Below are positions 1-8,454 of a stretch of 46,037 nt of DNA, one piece after another. A model generated the notes under the pieces. That model saw nothing but the letters and a program-made list of their open reading frames with translations. It searched no databases and was not told where the DNA came from. How positions within the stretch are numbered: the first letter of the stretch is position 1; each line of letters begins with the position of its first letter. The translations under genes and the position numbers were made by a program. This stretch comes from Chitinophagaceae bacterium (GTDB taxonomy: Bacteria > Bacteroidota > Bacteroidia > Chitinophagales > Chitinophagaceae), in assembly GCA_016786745.1 (NCBI GenBank), contig JAEUVS010000049.1, positions 1 through 46,037 of the forward strand, given 5' to 3'.

Positions 1-1
1 A

Positions 2-1492
2 GCCGGTGTGAGCGATGCCATCTCCATGGGTTCAAGCGGAATGCGTTTTTCATTGCCTTCGAGAGACATTATCGCAGATTCAATTGAAATGGTTGCCAGT
101 GCACAATGGTATGATGGTTTGGTAGCAGTGGTTGGGTGCGACAAAAATATCCCGGGTGCATTAATGGCAATGTGTCGGCTTAACAGACCCGCAATCCTTA
201 TGTATGGAGGCACAATAAAAGCCGGTCACTGGAACAATCAAAAATTAGATATTATTTCTTCGTTTGAAGCTATTGGAAAAAAAGCCGCAGGAGAAATATC
301 AGATCATGATTTCAGGGAAATCATTCTGCACGCATGCCCTGGTCAGGGGGCGTGTGGCGGTATGTACACGGCCAATACGATGGCATCGGCAGTGGAAGCT
401 ATGGGTATGTGTTTACCATTCAATTCTTCTTACCCTGCCGAAGGTAAATTCAAAGATGAAGAAGCGAAAAATATCGGCAGCGCAATTTATTCCCTGCTTG
501 AGCGCGATATCAAGCCAAAAGATATACTCACGCGTGAGGCGTTTGAAAATGCAATCCGGCTCATCATTGTACTTGGGGGTTCAACAAACGCCGTTATTCA
601 TTTAGTTGCAATAGCAAAGGCGCTCAGCATAAAGGTGTCGATCGACGATTTTCAATATTTTTCGGATCGCACACCGGTGCTTGCAGATCTCAAACCAAGC
701 GGCAGATATGTTATGGAAGATTTGTTTGAAATCGGTGGGGTACCGGGTGTTATGAAATTGATGTACGAAGAAGGTTTGCTGCATGGTGATTGCCTGACCG
801 TAACAGGAAAAACCGTTGCAGAGAATTTATCTGAAGTTGCCTCACTTTCTAATGGTCAGAAGATTGTATATCCATTTGATCAACCTTTGAAAGCAACAGG
901 ACACCTGCGCATACTTTATGGCAATCTTGCCTCCGAAGGGGCCGTGGCTAAAATTACCGGAAAGGAGGGCGAAACCTTTACCGGTCCTGCTCATGTGTTT
1001 GAATCGGAAGACGAAGCAAACAACGCAATACTCAATCGTGAAATCAACGCCGGCGAAGTGGTGGTGATCCGCTATTGCGGACCAAAAGGTGGTCCCGGTA
1101 TGCCCGAAATGCTTAAACCCACAGCATCGCTGATGGGAGTTGGGTTAAGAAAAGATGTTGCGCTGATAACAGATGGACGTTTTTCGGGCGGCACCCATGG
1201 ATTTGTTGTTGGCCACATTACCCCCGAGGCTCAAGTTGGAGGCAACATCGCTTTCCTGGAAAATGGCGACGTGATAACTATAGATGCCATAAAAAATAAA
1301 TTGTTTGTGCATTTATCTGATGAAGAACTCGATGAAAGAAGAAGCAGGTGGATTGCGCCGAAACTAAAGGCGTCAAACGGAATTTTATTTAAATACGCCG
1401 CCGTGGTTAACTCGGCCTCACAGGGATGTGTAACCGATGAATCGTATTCTGAAACTCCGGCTACTGTAAACGCAACCGTGAATAATGAATAA
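2..1492 (+). CDS. IlvD/Edd-family dehydratase (5' end cut by window)
   Basis: This [4Fe-4S]/[2Fe-2S] dehydratase family converts dihydroxy acids or aldonic acids to 2-keto(-3-deoxy) acids. About 497 residues are visible and the frame is open to base 2, so the true start lies upstream; compared with the usual ~560 residues, roughly 65-75 are missing. Visible family signatures are GCDKN with a cluster Cys, [11 protein letters not shown] with a second cluster Cys, [20 protein letters not shown] and [12 protein letters not shown]. The motifs are closest to dihydroxy-acid dehydratase, but the next gene overlaps by 8 bp and encodes a transketolase half, followed by sugar-type dehydrogenases. No other branched-chain amino acid gene is present. 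A sugar-acid dehydratase role is therefore inferred; a true IlvD cannot be excluded. Family assignment is firm, substrate is not. Confidence 0.88.
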   Translation, partial: AGVSDAISMGSSGMRFSLPSRDIIADSIEMVASAQWYDGLVAVVGCDKNIPGALMAMCRLNRPAILMYGGTIKAGHWNNQKLDIISSFEAIGKKAAGEISDHDFREIILHACPGQGACGGMYTANTMASAVEAMGMCLPFNSSYPAEGKFKDEEAKNIGSAIYSLLERDIKPKDILTREAFENAIRLIIVLGGSTNAVIHLVAIAKALSIKVSIDDFQYFSDRTPVLADLKPSGRYVMEDLFEIGGVPGVMKLMYEEGLLHGDCLTVTGKTVAENLSEVASLSNGQKIVYPFDQPLKATGHLRILYGNLASEGAVAKITGKEGETFTGPAHVFESEDEANNAILNREINAGEVVVIRYCGPKGGPGMPEMLKPTASLMGVGLRKDVALITDGRFSGGTHGFVVGHITPEAQVGGNIAFLENGDVITIDAIKNKLFVHLSDEELDERRSRWIAPKLKASNGILFKYAAVVNSASQGCVTDESYSETPATVNATVNNE

Positions 1493-2315
1493 AAAAGCAG
1501 ACATAAATGTTTTGAAAGCAAAGGCACGCGAAATCAGGAAAGAGATTATTACGATGGTTTATCGCGCCAATTCCGGGCACGTGGGTGGCAGTCTTGGAGC
1601 CACAGATATTGTTGTTGCATTGTACTATCATATCATGAAGCACGATGCAACTAATCCTATGTGGGCACAACGAGATCGATTTATCCTGTCTAAAGGTCAT
1701 TGCACTCCTGTTATTTATGCTGCGCTCGCCGATTGTAACTACTTTCCTGCGGAAGACTTGAAAACTTTTCGCAGACCGGGTACACATTTACAGGGTCATC
1801 CATTTCAGCCAAAAACACCCGGCATTGAGGCATCGACGGGCACGCTCGGTCTCGGCATTTCGACCGGTGCTGGAATGGCTCTCGGTGCAAAGATTAAAAA
1901 CGAAAGGCATTACTATTACATACTCTGCGGCGATGGAGAAATACAGGAAGGGCAGGTTTGGGAAGCAGCAATGTTTGCCAATAAATATAAACTTGACAAC
2001 GTAATTGCATTTGTAGACCGCAATTATCTGCAGACAGACGGGAATTCTGAAAAAGTAATGCCACTGGATCCGTTGAAACCCAAATGGGAAAGCTTTGGCT
2101 GGCATGTGCAGGAAATCGATGGAAATGATTTTGCCGAGATTATCAATGCAGTTGATGAAGCGAAAAGGGCTACAGGAAAACCATCGATGATCATTGCGCG
2201 CACCGTAAAAGGCAAAGGTGTTTCCTTCATGGAGAACGAGGCATCGTGGCACGGAACACCTCCAAAAAAAGTAGAATACGAAAAAGCAATAAAAGAACTG
2301 GATGATGGAGTATAA
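1485..2315 (+). CDS. Transketolase, N-terminal (TPP-binding) subunit
   Basis: This is the 276-residue N-terminal half of a split transketolase, the part that binds thiamine diphosphate and moves two-carbon ketol units between sugars in the cytoplasm. [13 protein letters not shown] near residue 28, [14 protein letters not shown] near 70 and [14 protein letters not shown] near 147, followed by the DRNYLQTDG stretch, are the family's cofactor-binding segments. The ATG lies inside the end of the dehydratase gene (8-bp overlap), and the C-terminal subunit starts 14 bp before this stop, so the three genes are probably translationally coupled. Split transketolases in catabolic operons usually serve a dedicated sugar route rather than the central pentose phosphate pathway; that is an inference here. 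Confidence 0.93.
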   Translation: MNKKADINVLKAKAREIRKEIITMVYRANSGHVGGSLGATDIVVALYYHIMKHDATNPMWAQRDRFILSKGHCTPVIYAALADCNYFPAEDLKTFRRPGTHLQGHPFQPKTPGIEASTGTLGLGISTGAGMALGAKIKNERHYYYILCGDGEIQEGQVWEAAMFANKYKLDNVIAFVDRNYLQTDGNSEKVMPLDPLKPKWESFGWHVQEIDGNDFAEIINAVDEAKRATGKPSMIIARTVKGKGVSFMENEASWHGTPPKKVEYEKAIKELDDGV

Positions 2316-3258
2316 ACAAACACGAATGGGATATGTAGACGGATTACTGGAACTGGCGCGTTCAACTCCAAATTTAGTTGTACTTGACGCGGACGTGGCA
2401 AAGGCAACAAAGACTGCGGAATTTGAGGCCGTGTATCCAGATAGATTTTTTAATTGCGGCGTCCAGGAGCAGAACATGTTGTCCGTTGCGGCAGGACTTG
2501 CCCTGGAGGGTTTTCTACCGTTTGCATCCACATTTGGTGTATTTGCTACGTGCCGCGCCGGCGACCAGTTGCGTAATTCGATCGCTTATCCTAAACTCAA
2601 TGTGAAAATCGGAGCGACCCATTGCGGCATCTCCACGGGTGGAGACGGCGCTTCTCATCAAAGCATCGAAGATATTGCAATCGCCCGGTCATTTCCCAAT
2701 ATGACCGTACTTGTTCCGGGCGATTATGAGGAGGCAAAACAATGCACTCTTGCGGCAGCCAGGTTTAAAGGGCCGGTGTACCTGCGTTTTGGTCGTGATG
2801 CATATCCGGTAGTGAAAGAACTGCATGCCAAATTTGAGATCGGAAAAGGAAAGCTGTTAAGAAATGGAAATGACCTTACGATCATTACCACAGGGGTAAT
2901 GGTTAGTGAGGGTCTTATTGCGGCGGATATACTTGCAGGGGAGAATTATGATGTGAGAGTTGTTCATATGCCCACGATCAAGCCGATCGATCGCGATGCA
3001 ATTGTTGCATCTGCGATAGAAACAAAGCGCATAGTCACTGTCGAGGAGCATTCTGTTATCGGAGGACTTGGTGAGGCGGTTGCTGGAGTAGTGTCAGAAA
3101 TGTGTCCATGCTTTGTGAAGCGCATTGGCGTGAAAGATGTATTTGGCGAATCGGGCGAGGCCAATGAACTTTTTGATAAATACGGACTTCGTGCCGCAAA
3201 CATTGTGGACGCGGCAAAACAGCTATTGGAAACGGAAATTTATATTGAAAGAAAATGA
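2302..3258 (+). CDS. Transketolase, C-terminal (pyrimidine-binding) subunit
   Basis: This 318-residue protein is the second half of the transketolase. NCGVQEQNMLSVAAGLA near residue 51 contains the conserved Glu that activates thiamine diphosphate, and the SIEDIAIARSFPNMTVLVPGD stretch is the typical pyrimidine-binding domain. The C-terminal transketolase domain (HMPTIKPID..., VEEHSVIGGLGEAV) is also present. The start is an ATGATG doublet inside the end of the N-terminal subunit gene, and the stop overlaps the next start as ATGA. The overlaps on both sides place it firmly in the operon and suggest stoichiometric expression with the partner subunit. Confidence 0.93.
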   Translation: MMEYKQTRMGYVDGLLELARSTPNLVVLDADVAKATKTAEFEAVYPDRFFNCGVQEQNMLSVAAGLALEGFLPFASTFGVFATCRAGDQLRNSIAYPKLNVKIGATHCGISTGGDGASHQSIEDIAIARSFPNMTVLVPGDYEEAKQCTLAAARFKGPVYLRFGRDAYPVVKELHAKFEIGKGKLLRNGNDLTIITTGVMVSEGLIAADILAGENYDVRVVHMPTIKPIDRDAIVASAIETKRIVTVEEHSVIGGLGEAVAGVVSEMCPCFVKRIGVKDVFGESGEANELFDKYGLRAANIVDAAKQLLETEIYIERK

Positions 3259-4286
3259 AAGCTTTGACCAAATTTCAGAAGGGCGAAGGAAACGTGGAGA
3301 TAATGGATATGAACACACCTGAATTGTTGCCGGGGCATGTTATTATGGAGGTGCACTGTTGCGGCATATGCGGAACTGATATTCATGTATATCACGATAC
3401 ATTCCGTAACTATCCTCCTGTTATTCTCGGTCACGAATTTTCCGGTAAAATTGTTGACAGGGCGGCAGATGTAAAAGATGTAAAGGTGGATGACACTTTC
3501 TCTGTGCTGGGGGCTGTTGCCGTTACGTGCGGGCAATGCTCTTATTGTTACCGTGGAGAATTTATGTTTTGTAAAAACCGCCGGGGAATGGGGCACGGGG
3601 TAAACGGCGCTTTTACAAGGTATGTATGTGTACGACCCGACCAGTTGTTCAAAATTCCGAGGGCTTTGTCAATGGATGGCGCAGCATTGGTCGAACCTCT
3701 CGCAGCGGCCATGCACGCGGTTGGAGACATTGCGAAAATAAAACCCGGCGATGTGGTGTTAGTGTCTGGTCCCGGGCCCATCGGTTTGTTATGTGTTAAA
3801 CTGCTTGCAATGCTGGGTGTAAAAATTATTGTTGCCGGAACTTCGGGCGATAAGTTTCGCCTCGACCTCGCAACACAGTTCGGTGCAGAAAAAATCATCA
3901 AAGTCGATCTTGAAAATATGGCCGAACTGATCGCCGAAGAAACATCTGGAACAGGCGTTGACGTGGCGATTGAATGTGCGGGCGCAGAAAGTTCGGTACG
4001 TAATTGCCTGGCTTCTCTTCGGCCGTTGGGACAGTTCATACAGGTCGGACATTTTGGAAAAGACCTGAACCTTCCATGGGATTTTATTGCCTTTAAACAA
4101 CTGCAGGTATATGGTTCCGTAGGTTATACAAGAGAAACGTGGACACAAACGATGAAAACATTGGGACAGGGAAAGCTTAAAGTGGAGGACATGATAACTC
4201 ACCGTTTTCCGCTTTCAAAGTGGAAGGAAGGTTTTGACCTGTGTGAAAACAGGCAGTCTGCTAAAGTACTGCTGTACCCCGATTAA
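3255..4286 (+). CDS. Zinc-dependent medium-chain alcohol/polyol dehydrogenase
   Basis: This is a 343-residue NAD(P)-dependent medium-chain dehydrogenase of the sorbitol/threonine dehydrogenase type. Catalytic zinc ligands are seen in CCGICGTDIH and GHEFSG. The structural zinc site is the four-Cys pattern CGQCSYCYRGEFMFC, and the Rossmann glycine motif is GPGPIGLL. It overlaps the transketolase gene by ATGA, so it belongs to the same transcript. In this context it probably interconverts a polyol or hydroxyl group of a sugar (acid) and the corresponding keto form before or after the transketolase step. The exact substrate cannot be read from the sequence. Confidence 0.9.
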   Translation: MKALTKFQKGEGNVEIMDMNTPELLPGHVIMEVHCCGICGTDIHVYHDTFRNYPPVILGHEFSGKIVDRAADVKDVKVDDTFSVLGAVAVTCGQCSYCYRGEFMFCKNRRGMGHGVNGAFTRYVCVRPDQLFKIPRALSMDGAALVEPLAAAMHAVGDIAKIKPGDVVLVSGPGPIGLLCVKLLAMLGVKIIVAGTSGDKFRLDLATQFGAEKIIKVDLENMAELIAEETSGTGVDVAIECAGAESSVRNCLASLRPLGQFIQVGHFGKDLNLPWDFIAFKQLQVYGSVGYTRETWTQTMKTLGQGKLKVEDMITHRFPLSKWKEGFDLCENRQSAKVLLYPD

Positions 4287-4298
4287 CGCTCAGGAAAA

Positions 4299-5114
4299 AT
4301 GAATACGAGGTTAAAATTTTTGAATAAGGTCGCGCTCGTAACCGGTGCGGGCGAAGGCATCGGGTTTGAGATCGCCAGGCAACTGGTGAATGAGGGCGCT
4401 TCCGTGGTATTGAATGATATCGATGAAAAACTTGCAGGGAAAGGCGTCGCCATACTCACGCAAGAAGGACCTGGAAAATGTGTTTCATGTTCCGGAGACG
4501 CAAGCGATGTTGACTTTATCAGGAGCATGATAGATTTTACCGTTACTCAATTCGGCCGGCTGGATATAGTTGTCGCGAATGCCGGTATAACGTTGTTTGG
4601 TAACTTTTTTGAATTTACCGTGCAAGAGTTTCAAAAAGTGGTGAACCTGAACCTGAAGGGAACGTTTTTTCTTGTACAGCATGCTGCTAAACAGATGCGC
4701 AAAAAGGCGGAAGGAGGAAGGATACTATTGATGTCGTCCACTATAGGACTGCGCGCATACCCGAATCTTACTGTTTATTCAATGACTAAATCCGCCTTGT
4801 GTATGATGGCTAAAAGCCTGGTGCTTGAGCTATCGCCATATGAAATAACCATTAATGCTATTGCACCGGGCGCAACATCTACGGAACGAACGGTTCTCGG
4901 GGATCTTGAGTATGAAAGTAAATGGAAGAACCTGATACCTTTAGGTAAAATTGCACTTCCCGCAGATATCGCCAGGCCCTCTGTAATGCTTCTTTCTGAT
5001 GAATGCCGACACATTACCGGTCAAACCTGGGTGATAGACGGCGGTTGGACCGCAGCGTCACCTTACCCTAATTTCAATACAGTTCAACGATCCGAAAAAA
5101 AAGTTCCCCGTTGA
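4299..5114 (+). CDS. Short-chain dehydrogenase/reductase (SDR), copy 1
   Basis: This 271-residue classical SDR has the cofactor motif TGAGEGIG near residue 16, the NAG motif, the catalytic Ser in SSTIGLRAYP, and the YSMTK active-site Tyr/Lys. The C-terminal GQTWVIDGGW is typical. It begins 12 bp after the zinc dehydrogenase and is transcribed with it. It is clearly paralogous to the next gene over its whole length, indicating a tandem duplication. It probably oxidises or reduces a sugar-acid or keto-sugar intermediate. The start used gives a short N-terminal extension; an in-frame TTG (fLNKVALVTG) would match copy 2 exactly. Confidence 0.9.
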   Translation: MNTRLKFLNKVALVTGAGEGIGFEIARQLVNEGASVVLNDIDEKLAGKGVAILTQEGPGKCVSCSGDASDVDFIRSMIDFTVTQFGRLDIVVANAGITLFGNFFEFTVQEFQKVVNLNLKGTFFLVQHAAKQMRKKAEGGRILLMSSTIGLRAYPNLTVYSMTKSALCMMAKSLVLELSPYEITINAIAPGATSTERTVLGDLEYESKWKNLIPLGKIALPADIARPSVMLLSDECRHITGQTWVIDGGWTAASPYPNFNTVQRSEKKVPR

Positions 5115-5271
5115 ACTGCACTTCTAACACGTAGTGAACACGAGTCAGTATAGTTCAAAACTTTGCAAATTAAGGAGTCGCCTTCTGCCGACACTGAAGA
5201 TATCTTCGTTTTACGTTAGTGTTTCACTTTTTGTAACCTGACTCAACAAAATATTTGAATTCATTCATTAT

Positions 5272-6081
5272 ATGAGATTTTTGAACAAAGTAGCTGTGAT
5301 CACTGGCGCCGGAAAAGGGATTGGTTTTGAGATAGCTGGTCAACTTGTACATGAGGGAGCATCAGTAGTACTGAATGATATAGATGGTAGGCTTGCAAGA
5401 AAGGCGGCATCGAAACTGATGACTGCCGGTCAGGGAAAATGTGTGCCATTTGAGGGTGATGCAAGTGATGTGAAGGTGATCGCCGAACTTGTATCTTTTG
5501 CTGTTGAACAGTTTGGGCAACTTGATATCGCAATTGCAAACGCTGGAACCACCGTATTTGGCGACTTTTTTGAATTTAATGTAGAGGAGTTTCAAAAGGT
5601 AGTGAATCTGAATCTGCAGGGAGGCTTTTTTCTTGTGCAACACGCGGCGCGGCAAATGCGGGAACAGGGAAAAGGCGGAAAAATATTGGTAGTATCATCG
5701 ACCATCGGTTTTCGTGCGTACCCGAATCTTACCATTTACTCGATGACGAAGTCTGCGCTACATATGATGGCGAAAAGCCTTGTGCTCGAACTTTCTCCTT
5801 ACTCTATTAATATAAATGCAATTGCGCCCGGGGCAACAATAACAGAAAGAACGATGCTGGAAGCGCCGGACTATGAGAACACCTGGAAGGATCTCATCCC
5901 CCTTGGAAAACCCGCGCGCCCTTCCGATATTGCCCGGCCCGCATTAATGTTACTTTCCGACGAATGTAATCACGTAACAGGTCAGACGCTGATCGTCGAT
6001 GGCGGGTGGACCGCTGCTTCTCCTTATCCCAATTTTTTTCAAACGCTTGAGCAGCTTAAATTTAATGGTAACGGTAAGTGA
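5272..6081 (+). CDS. Short-chain dehydrogenase/reductase (SDR), copy 2
   Basis: This 269-residue classical SDR closely resembles its upstream neighbour: TGAGKGIG cofactor motif, NAG, SSTIGFRAYP catalytic Ser, YSMTK Tyr/Lys pair and a GGWTAASPYPN C-terminus shared with copy 1. A 157-bp gap separates the copies, so this one may have its own promoter, although I could not identify a clear Bacteroidota -33/-7 pair there. The two enzymes may have diverged to act on different stereocentres or successive steps of one pathway (inference). The gene ends convergently with the minus-strand ceramidase-family gene. Confidence 0.9.
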   Translation: MRFLNKVAVITGAGKGIGFEIAGQLVHEGASVVLNDIDGRLARKAASKLMTAGQGKCVPFEGDASDVKVIAELVSFAVEQFGQLDIAIANAGTTVFGDFFEFNVEEFQKVVNLNLQGGFFLVQHAARQMREQGKGGKILVVSSTIGFRAYPNLTIYSMTKSALHMMAKSLVLELSPYSININAIAPGATITERTMLEAPDYENTWKDLIPLGKPARPSDIARPALMLLSDECNHVTGQTLIVDGGWTAASPYPNFFQTLEQLKFNGNGK

Positions 6082-6095
6082 CTGGCGATTAACGC

Positions 6096-6110
6096 GGCGT
6101 TGTCAGCGCC
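6096..6110. terminator. Short GC hairpin between convergent genes
   Basis: GGCGTT GTC AGCGCC folds into a 6-bp stem with one G-T pair and a 3-nt loop, placed in the 30-bp gap between the SDR stop and the minus-strand gene stop. It lacks a good T-tract on either side, so a bidirectional terminator is only a guess. Confidence 0.3.
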
Positions 6111-6111
6111 C

Positions 6112-7428
6112 TCATTCTTTCAGGGACTGCAGCTGTGAAGTCACAGCATTCTTCAATTCATATTCAGCAACGGGAGAAAACGGGTTTACAACATCCACTT
6201 CATATCCGCCATTTTTCCAGGCATCTTCCGTGGGCATGTATCCAAACCATCCATTTGTATATCCATAATAGAAAGTATAGGGAAAAGGTGATTGATCGCG
6301 AATAAAATTCGACACTTCGCAGAATAGTTCTATCGGCGCAGACCAGAGCACGAGGTCGTCGGAAAGTTTAAGGTACCGCACAGGCAAATGAATGATCGAT
6401 TTGTTTTCTTTTGTTGAAGTGTACTGTTTCAACTCTTTCGTAATGTTTAAACTGTCTTTTGCCTTTATGTTTACATTAAGTATCCCGCTTTTAATTTTGA
6501 TCGCGTCTGTAGAAGTAAGTATTTTCTCGTTGGCAGCGATAATCCGGTCGCCAAGCAGTACACGAAATTCGCCAAGATGCCCGGACTGCGGTGTGGGATA
6601 TACACTGTAAATGGGAGCGAGATTTCCAGCCGCACCGTTTATAAATAATACAACGGCGCCCGTTTTCTGTTCCACATACTGGCTCACAATGCCCGGCGCA
6701 TCGCCGCTAACCTCAACGAAGGGTGGACCAAGCACGGTTCCATGTACCGGGTAATTAGCAAGCAATGCCATAGGTGAGCCATCCGCTTTTTCCAGCCGGA
6801 TCAAACCAATGCGACGGTCAACCGGACCTTCGGGATTTAAACCGAGTGAGGCTCTTCCGTTCACATCGATACCTCTTCGATTAATATTAGCCTGCGCAAA
6901 TCCCCATCCTTTAGCCAGCCTTGCAGGAACAAGATTTTTTCTTGCTTCAACGATGCCATTAATTATCGATGTTTCTATAAAATTACTGTAAGCCGTGTCT
7001 ATGGGATGTTTATAACGGTTGCCTAAAAATACTTCCCCAAATCCGGGTGGACCTACCTCAGGCGCTGAATGTGTATGGGTACATGCCCACCAGAAGTTAG
7101 CAGGTGAAATTTTTAATTTCTTTTGTACGCTCGATGCAACTCGATCGTATTCGGTGGGTGAGATCAGACAAATTTCAGTGGACACGATCACAAACTGCGA
7201 TTTGCCGTCGTCAATTAACGCTATCCGGTGATAAATACTGTCGTGGATACCTGTTGACAGCCTTGCATTGTAGCCTAAGAGTTGTTTCGGCTTGTCGGGG
7301 CTGATATTGATTTTAACCACGGCAGCTCTGAATAGGGTAGCATTACTGTTCTGAGCTGTTTGCGCGTTAACGGTCTGTTTATAAGAAAACAGAAAAAGCA
7401 GCGCTGGAATATACCTGTATAAAATCAT
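6112..7428 (-). CDS. Neutral/alkaline ceramidase-family exported hydrolase (short form)
   Basis: This 438-residue protein has an N-terminal signal peptide ending near VNAQ and matches the N-terminal catalytic domain of neutral/alkaline non-lysosomal ceramidases, zinc enzymes that hydrolyse N-acyl amide bonds. Visible signatures are the early RAAVVKINISP, the zinc-binding THTHSAPE, the FINGAAGNLAP segment, and the GYMPTEDAWKNGGYEV stretch near the C-terminus. The C-terminal immunoglobulin-like domain of full-length ceramidases is absent, as in many bacterial homologues of unknown substrate. It is the last gene of a minus-strand group with two nitrilase-superfamily genes, 45 bp downstream of the nearest. 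An amide- or ester-cleaving role on a glycan decoration is inferred; true ceramide hydrolysis is not shown. Confidence 0.85.
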   Translation of the reverse strand: MILYRYIPALLFLFSYKQTVNAQTAQNSNATLFRAAVVKINISPDKPKQLLGYNARLSTGIHDSIYHRIALIDDGKSQFVIVSTEICLISPTEYDRVASSVQKKLKISPANFWWACTHTHSAPEVGPPGFGEVFLGNRYKHPIDTAYSNFIETSIINGIVEARKNLVPARLAKGWGFAQANINRRGIDVNGRASLGLNPEGPVDRRIGLIRLEKADGSPMALLANYPVHGTVLGPPFVEVSGDAPGIVSQYVEQKTGAVVLFINGAAGNLAPIYSVYPTPQSGHLGEFRVLLGDRIIAANEKILTSTDAIKIKSGILNVNIKAKDSLNITKELKQYTSTKENKSIIHLPVRYLKLSDDLVLWSAPIELFCEVSNFIRDQSPFPYTFYYGYTNGWFGYMPTEDAWKNGGYEVDVVNPFSPVAEYELKNAVTSQLQSLKE

Positions 7429-7473
7429 CGTTGCACGATTATATGTAGTGATAAAGGTGAAATACCCGCTAGG

Positions 7474-8430
7474 TTAGCTTCTCAGCTTGCTGATCAATTC
7501 GTTTGTTTGCCTCATTTCTTCTTCAAACGTAAGCATAGAAAATTCATCAAGCACCTCTTTGATTTTCACCTCAGCATCACGGCTCTCTATCGTCGCCCAG
7601 TTTTCATCGAAATAGACCGTGATGCGTAACGAGTCGCCGTATTTTCCCTGCATACTTTTTAAACTGTCTGCATTCCCTGCTGCAAGCACAACGGTTTTTT
7701 CCAGGTTAACCGGCGCACACACCCACCGCATCATATCATTGTCGGCAGCAATCACATCTCCTGAAATGTCTACAATTTGCGCATCTTCACCCGTTGCGGT
7801 AACTATATAATAGTGATTTGACCACGCCCGGTTACGTATCGTATTTGAATACGGCCCCTGTGATGAAAAACAAACCAGCTCCGCGCCGTTTGCTTTCAGG
7901 GCTGCCCATCCATCAGCCCAATCGGCATCTGCGCATACCTGGAGCCCCACGTTACCAAAATCTGTTTTGAAAACATTTGAATTTATCGGTCCTGGTACCA
8001 CACCGGCATTTTTAAAATATTTGCCGGGAATTATTTCCGTTGACGTCGGGTGAATTTTATGAAATACTCCTTCGCTCTCGCCCCGGCGGTTCAGCAATAT
8101 CGAGCTGTTGTAAAATGCGCCATCCTTTTTTGTAATGATCGGGCACGTAATATAACAGTTGTTTTCCTTTGCTATTTTACCAAGTATCCTGGTAATGGGA
8201 CCAGGCGAGTGTTCTTCTTCAGCTATTTCATGCAATAGTATTTCTTCATTTACCCACGATATGTTCACGGTTTCAGGTAAGCAGATGATATCCGGCTGAA
8301 ACGACAGCACATTGCTTATCCGTTCAACAACATCATTCATCCGTTTTTCGATGGTGGCTGCGGGCCACAAACCTTTCAGGCTTATTCCGGCAACCCAAAT
8401 TTCACGGGGTAAACGTTTGTTTAGTGACAT
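7474..8430 (-). CDS. Nitrilase-superfamily carbon-nitrogen hydrolase (intact triad)
   Basis: This 318-residue protein lacks an evident signal peptide and is probably cytoplasmic. The nitrilase-superfamily Glu-Lys-Cys triad is complete: Glu53 in CLPETV, Lys125 in FHKIHP and Cys166 in GLQVCADADW. The family hydrolyses C-N bonds of amides, carbamoyl groups or nitriles. It lies 24 bp downstream of a longer Tat-exported paralogue whose Cys is missing. The substrate is unknown; with the neighbouring ceramidase-family gene it suggests an amide-containing compound is handled here. Confidence 0.9.
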   Translation of the reverse strand: MSLNKRLPREIWVAGISLKGLWPAATIEKRMNDVVERISNVLSFQPDIICLPETVNISWVNEEILLHEIAEEEHSPGPITRILGKIAKENNCYITCPIITKKDGAFYNSSILLNRRGESEGVFHKIHPTSTEIIPGKYFKNAGVVPGPINSNVFKTDFGNVGLQVCADADWADGWAALKANGAELVCFSSQGPYSNTIRNRAWSNHYYIVTATGEDAQIVDISGDVIAADNDMMRWVCAPVNLEKTVVLAAGNADSLKSMQGKYGDSLRITVYFDENWATIESRDAEVKIKEVLDEFSMLTFEEEMRQTNELISKLRS

Positions 8431-8454
8431 TGCATTACAGTTTGGTTAGTACGT

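Noticed and set aside
1..1492. Calling the dehydratase a biosynthetic ilvD gene
   Set aside because: Motifs permit it, but gene overlap with transketolase and sugar dehydrogenases and the lack of other branched-chain genes favour a catabolic role. Kept as an alternative only.
1788..2531. Long minus-strand open frame opposite the transketolase genes
   Set aside because: It lies entirely antisense to well-supported coding sequence and its translation has no recognisable domain, so it is a shadow.
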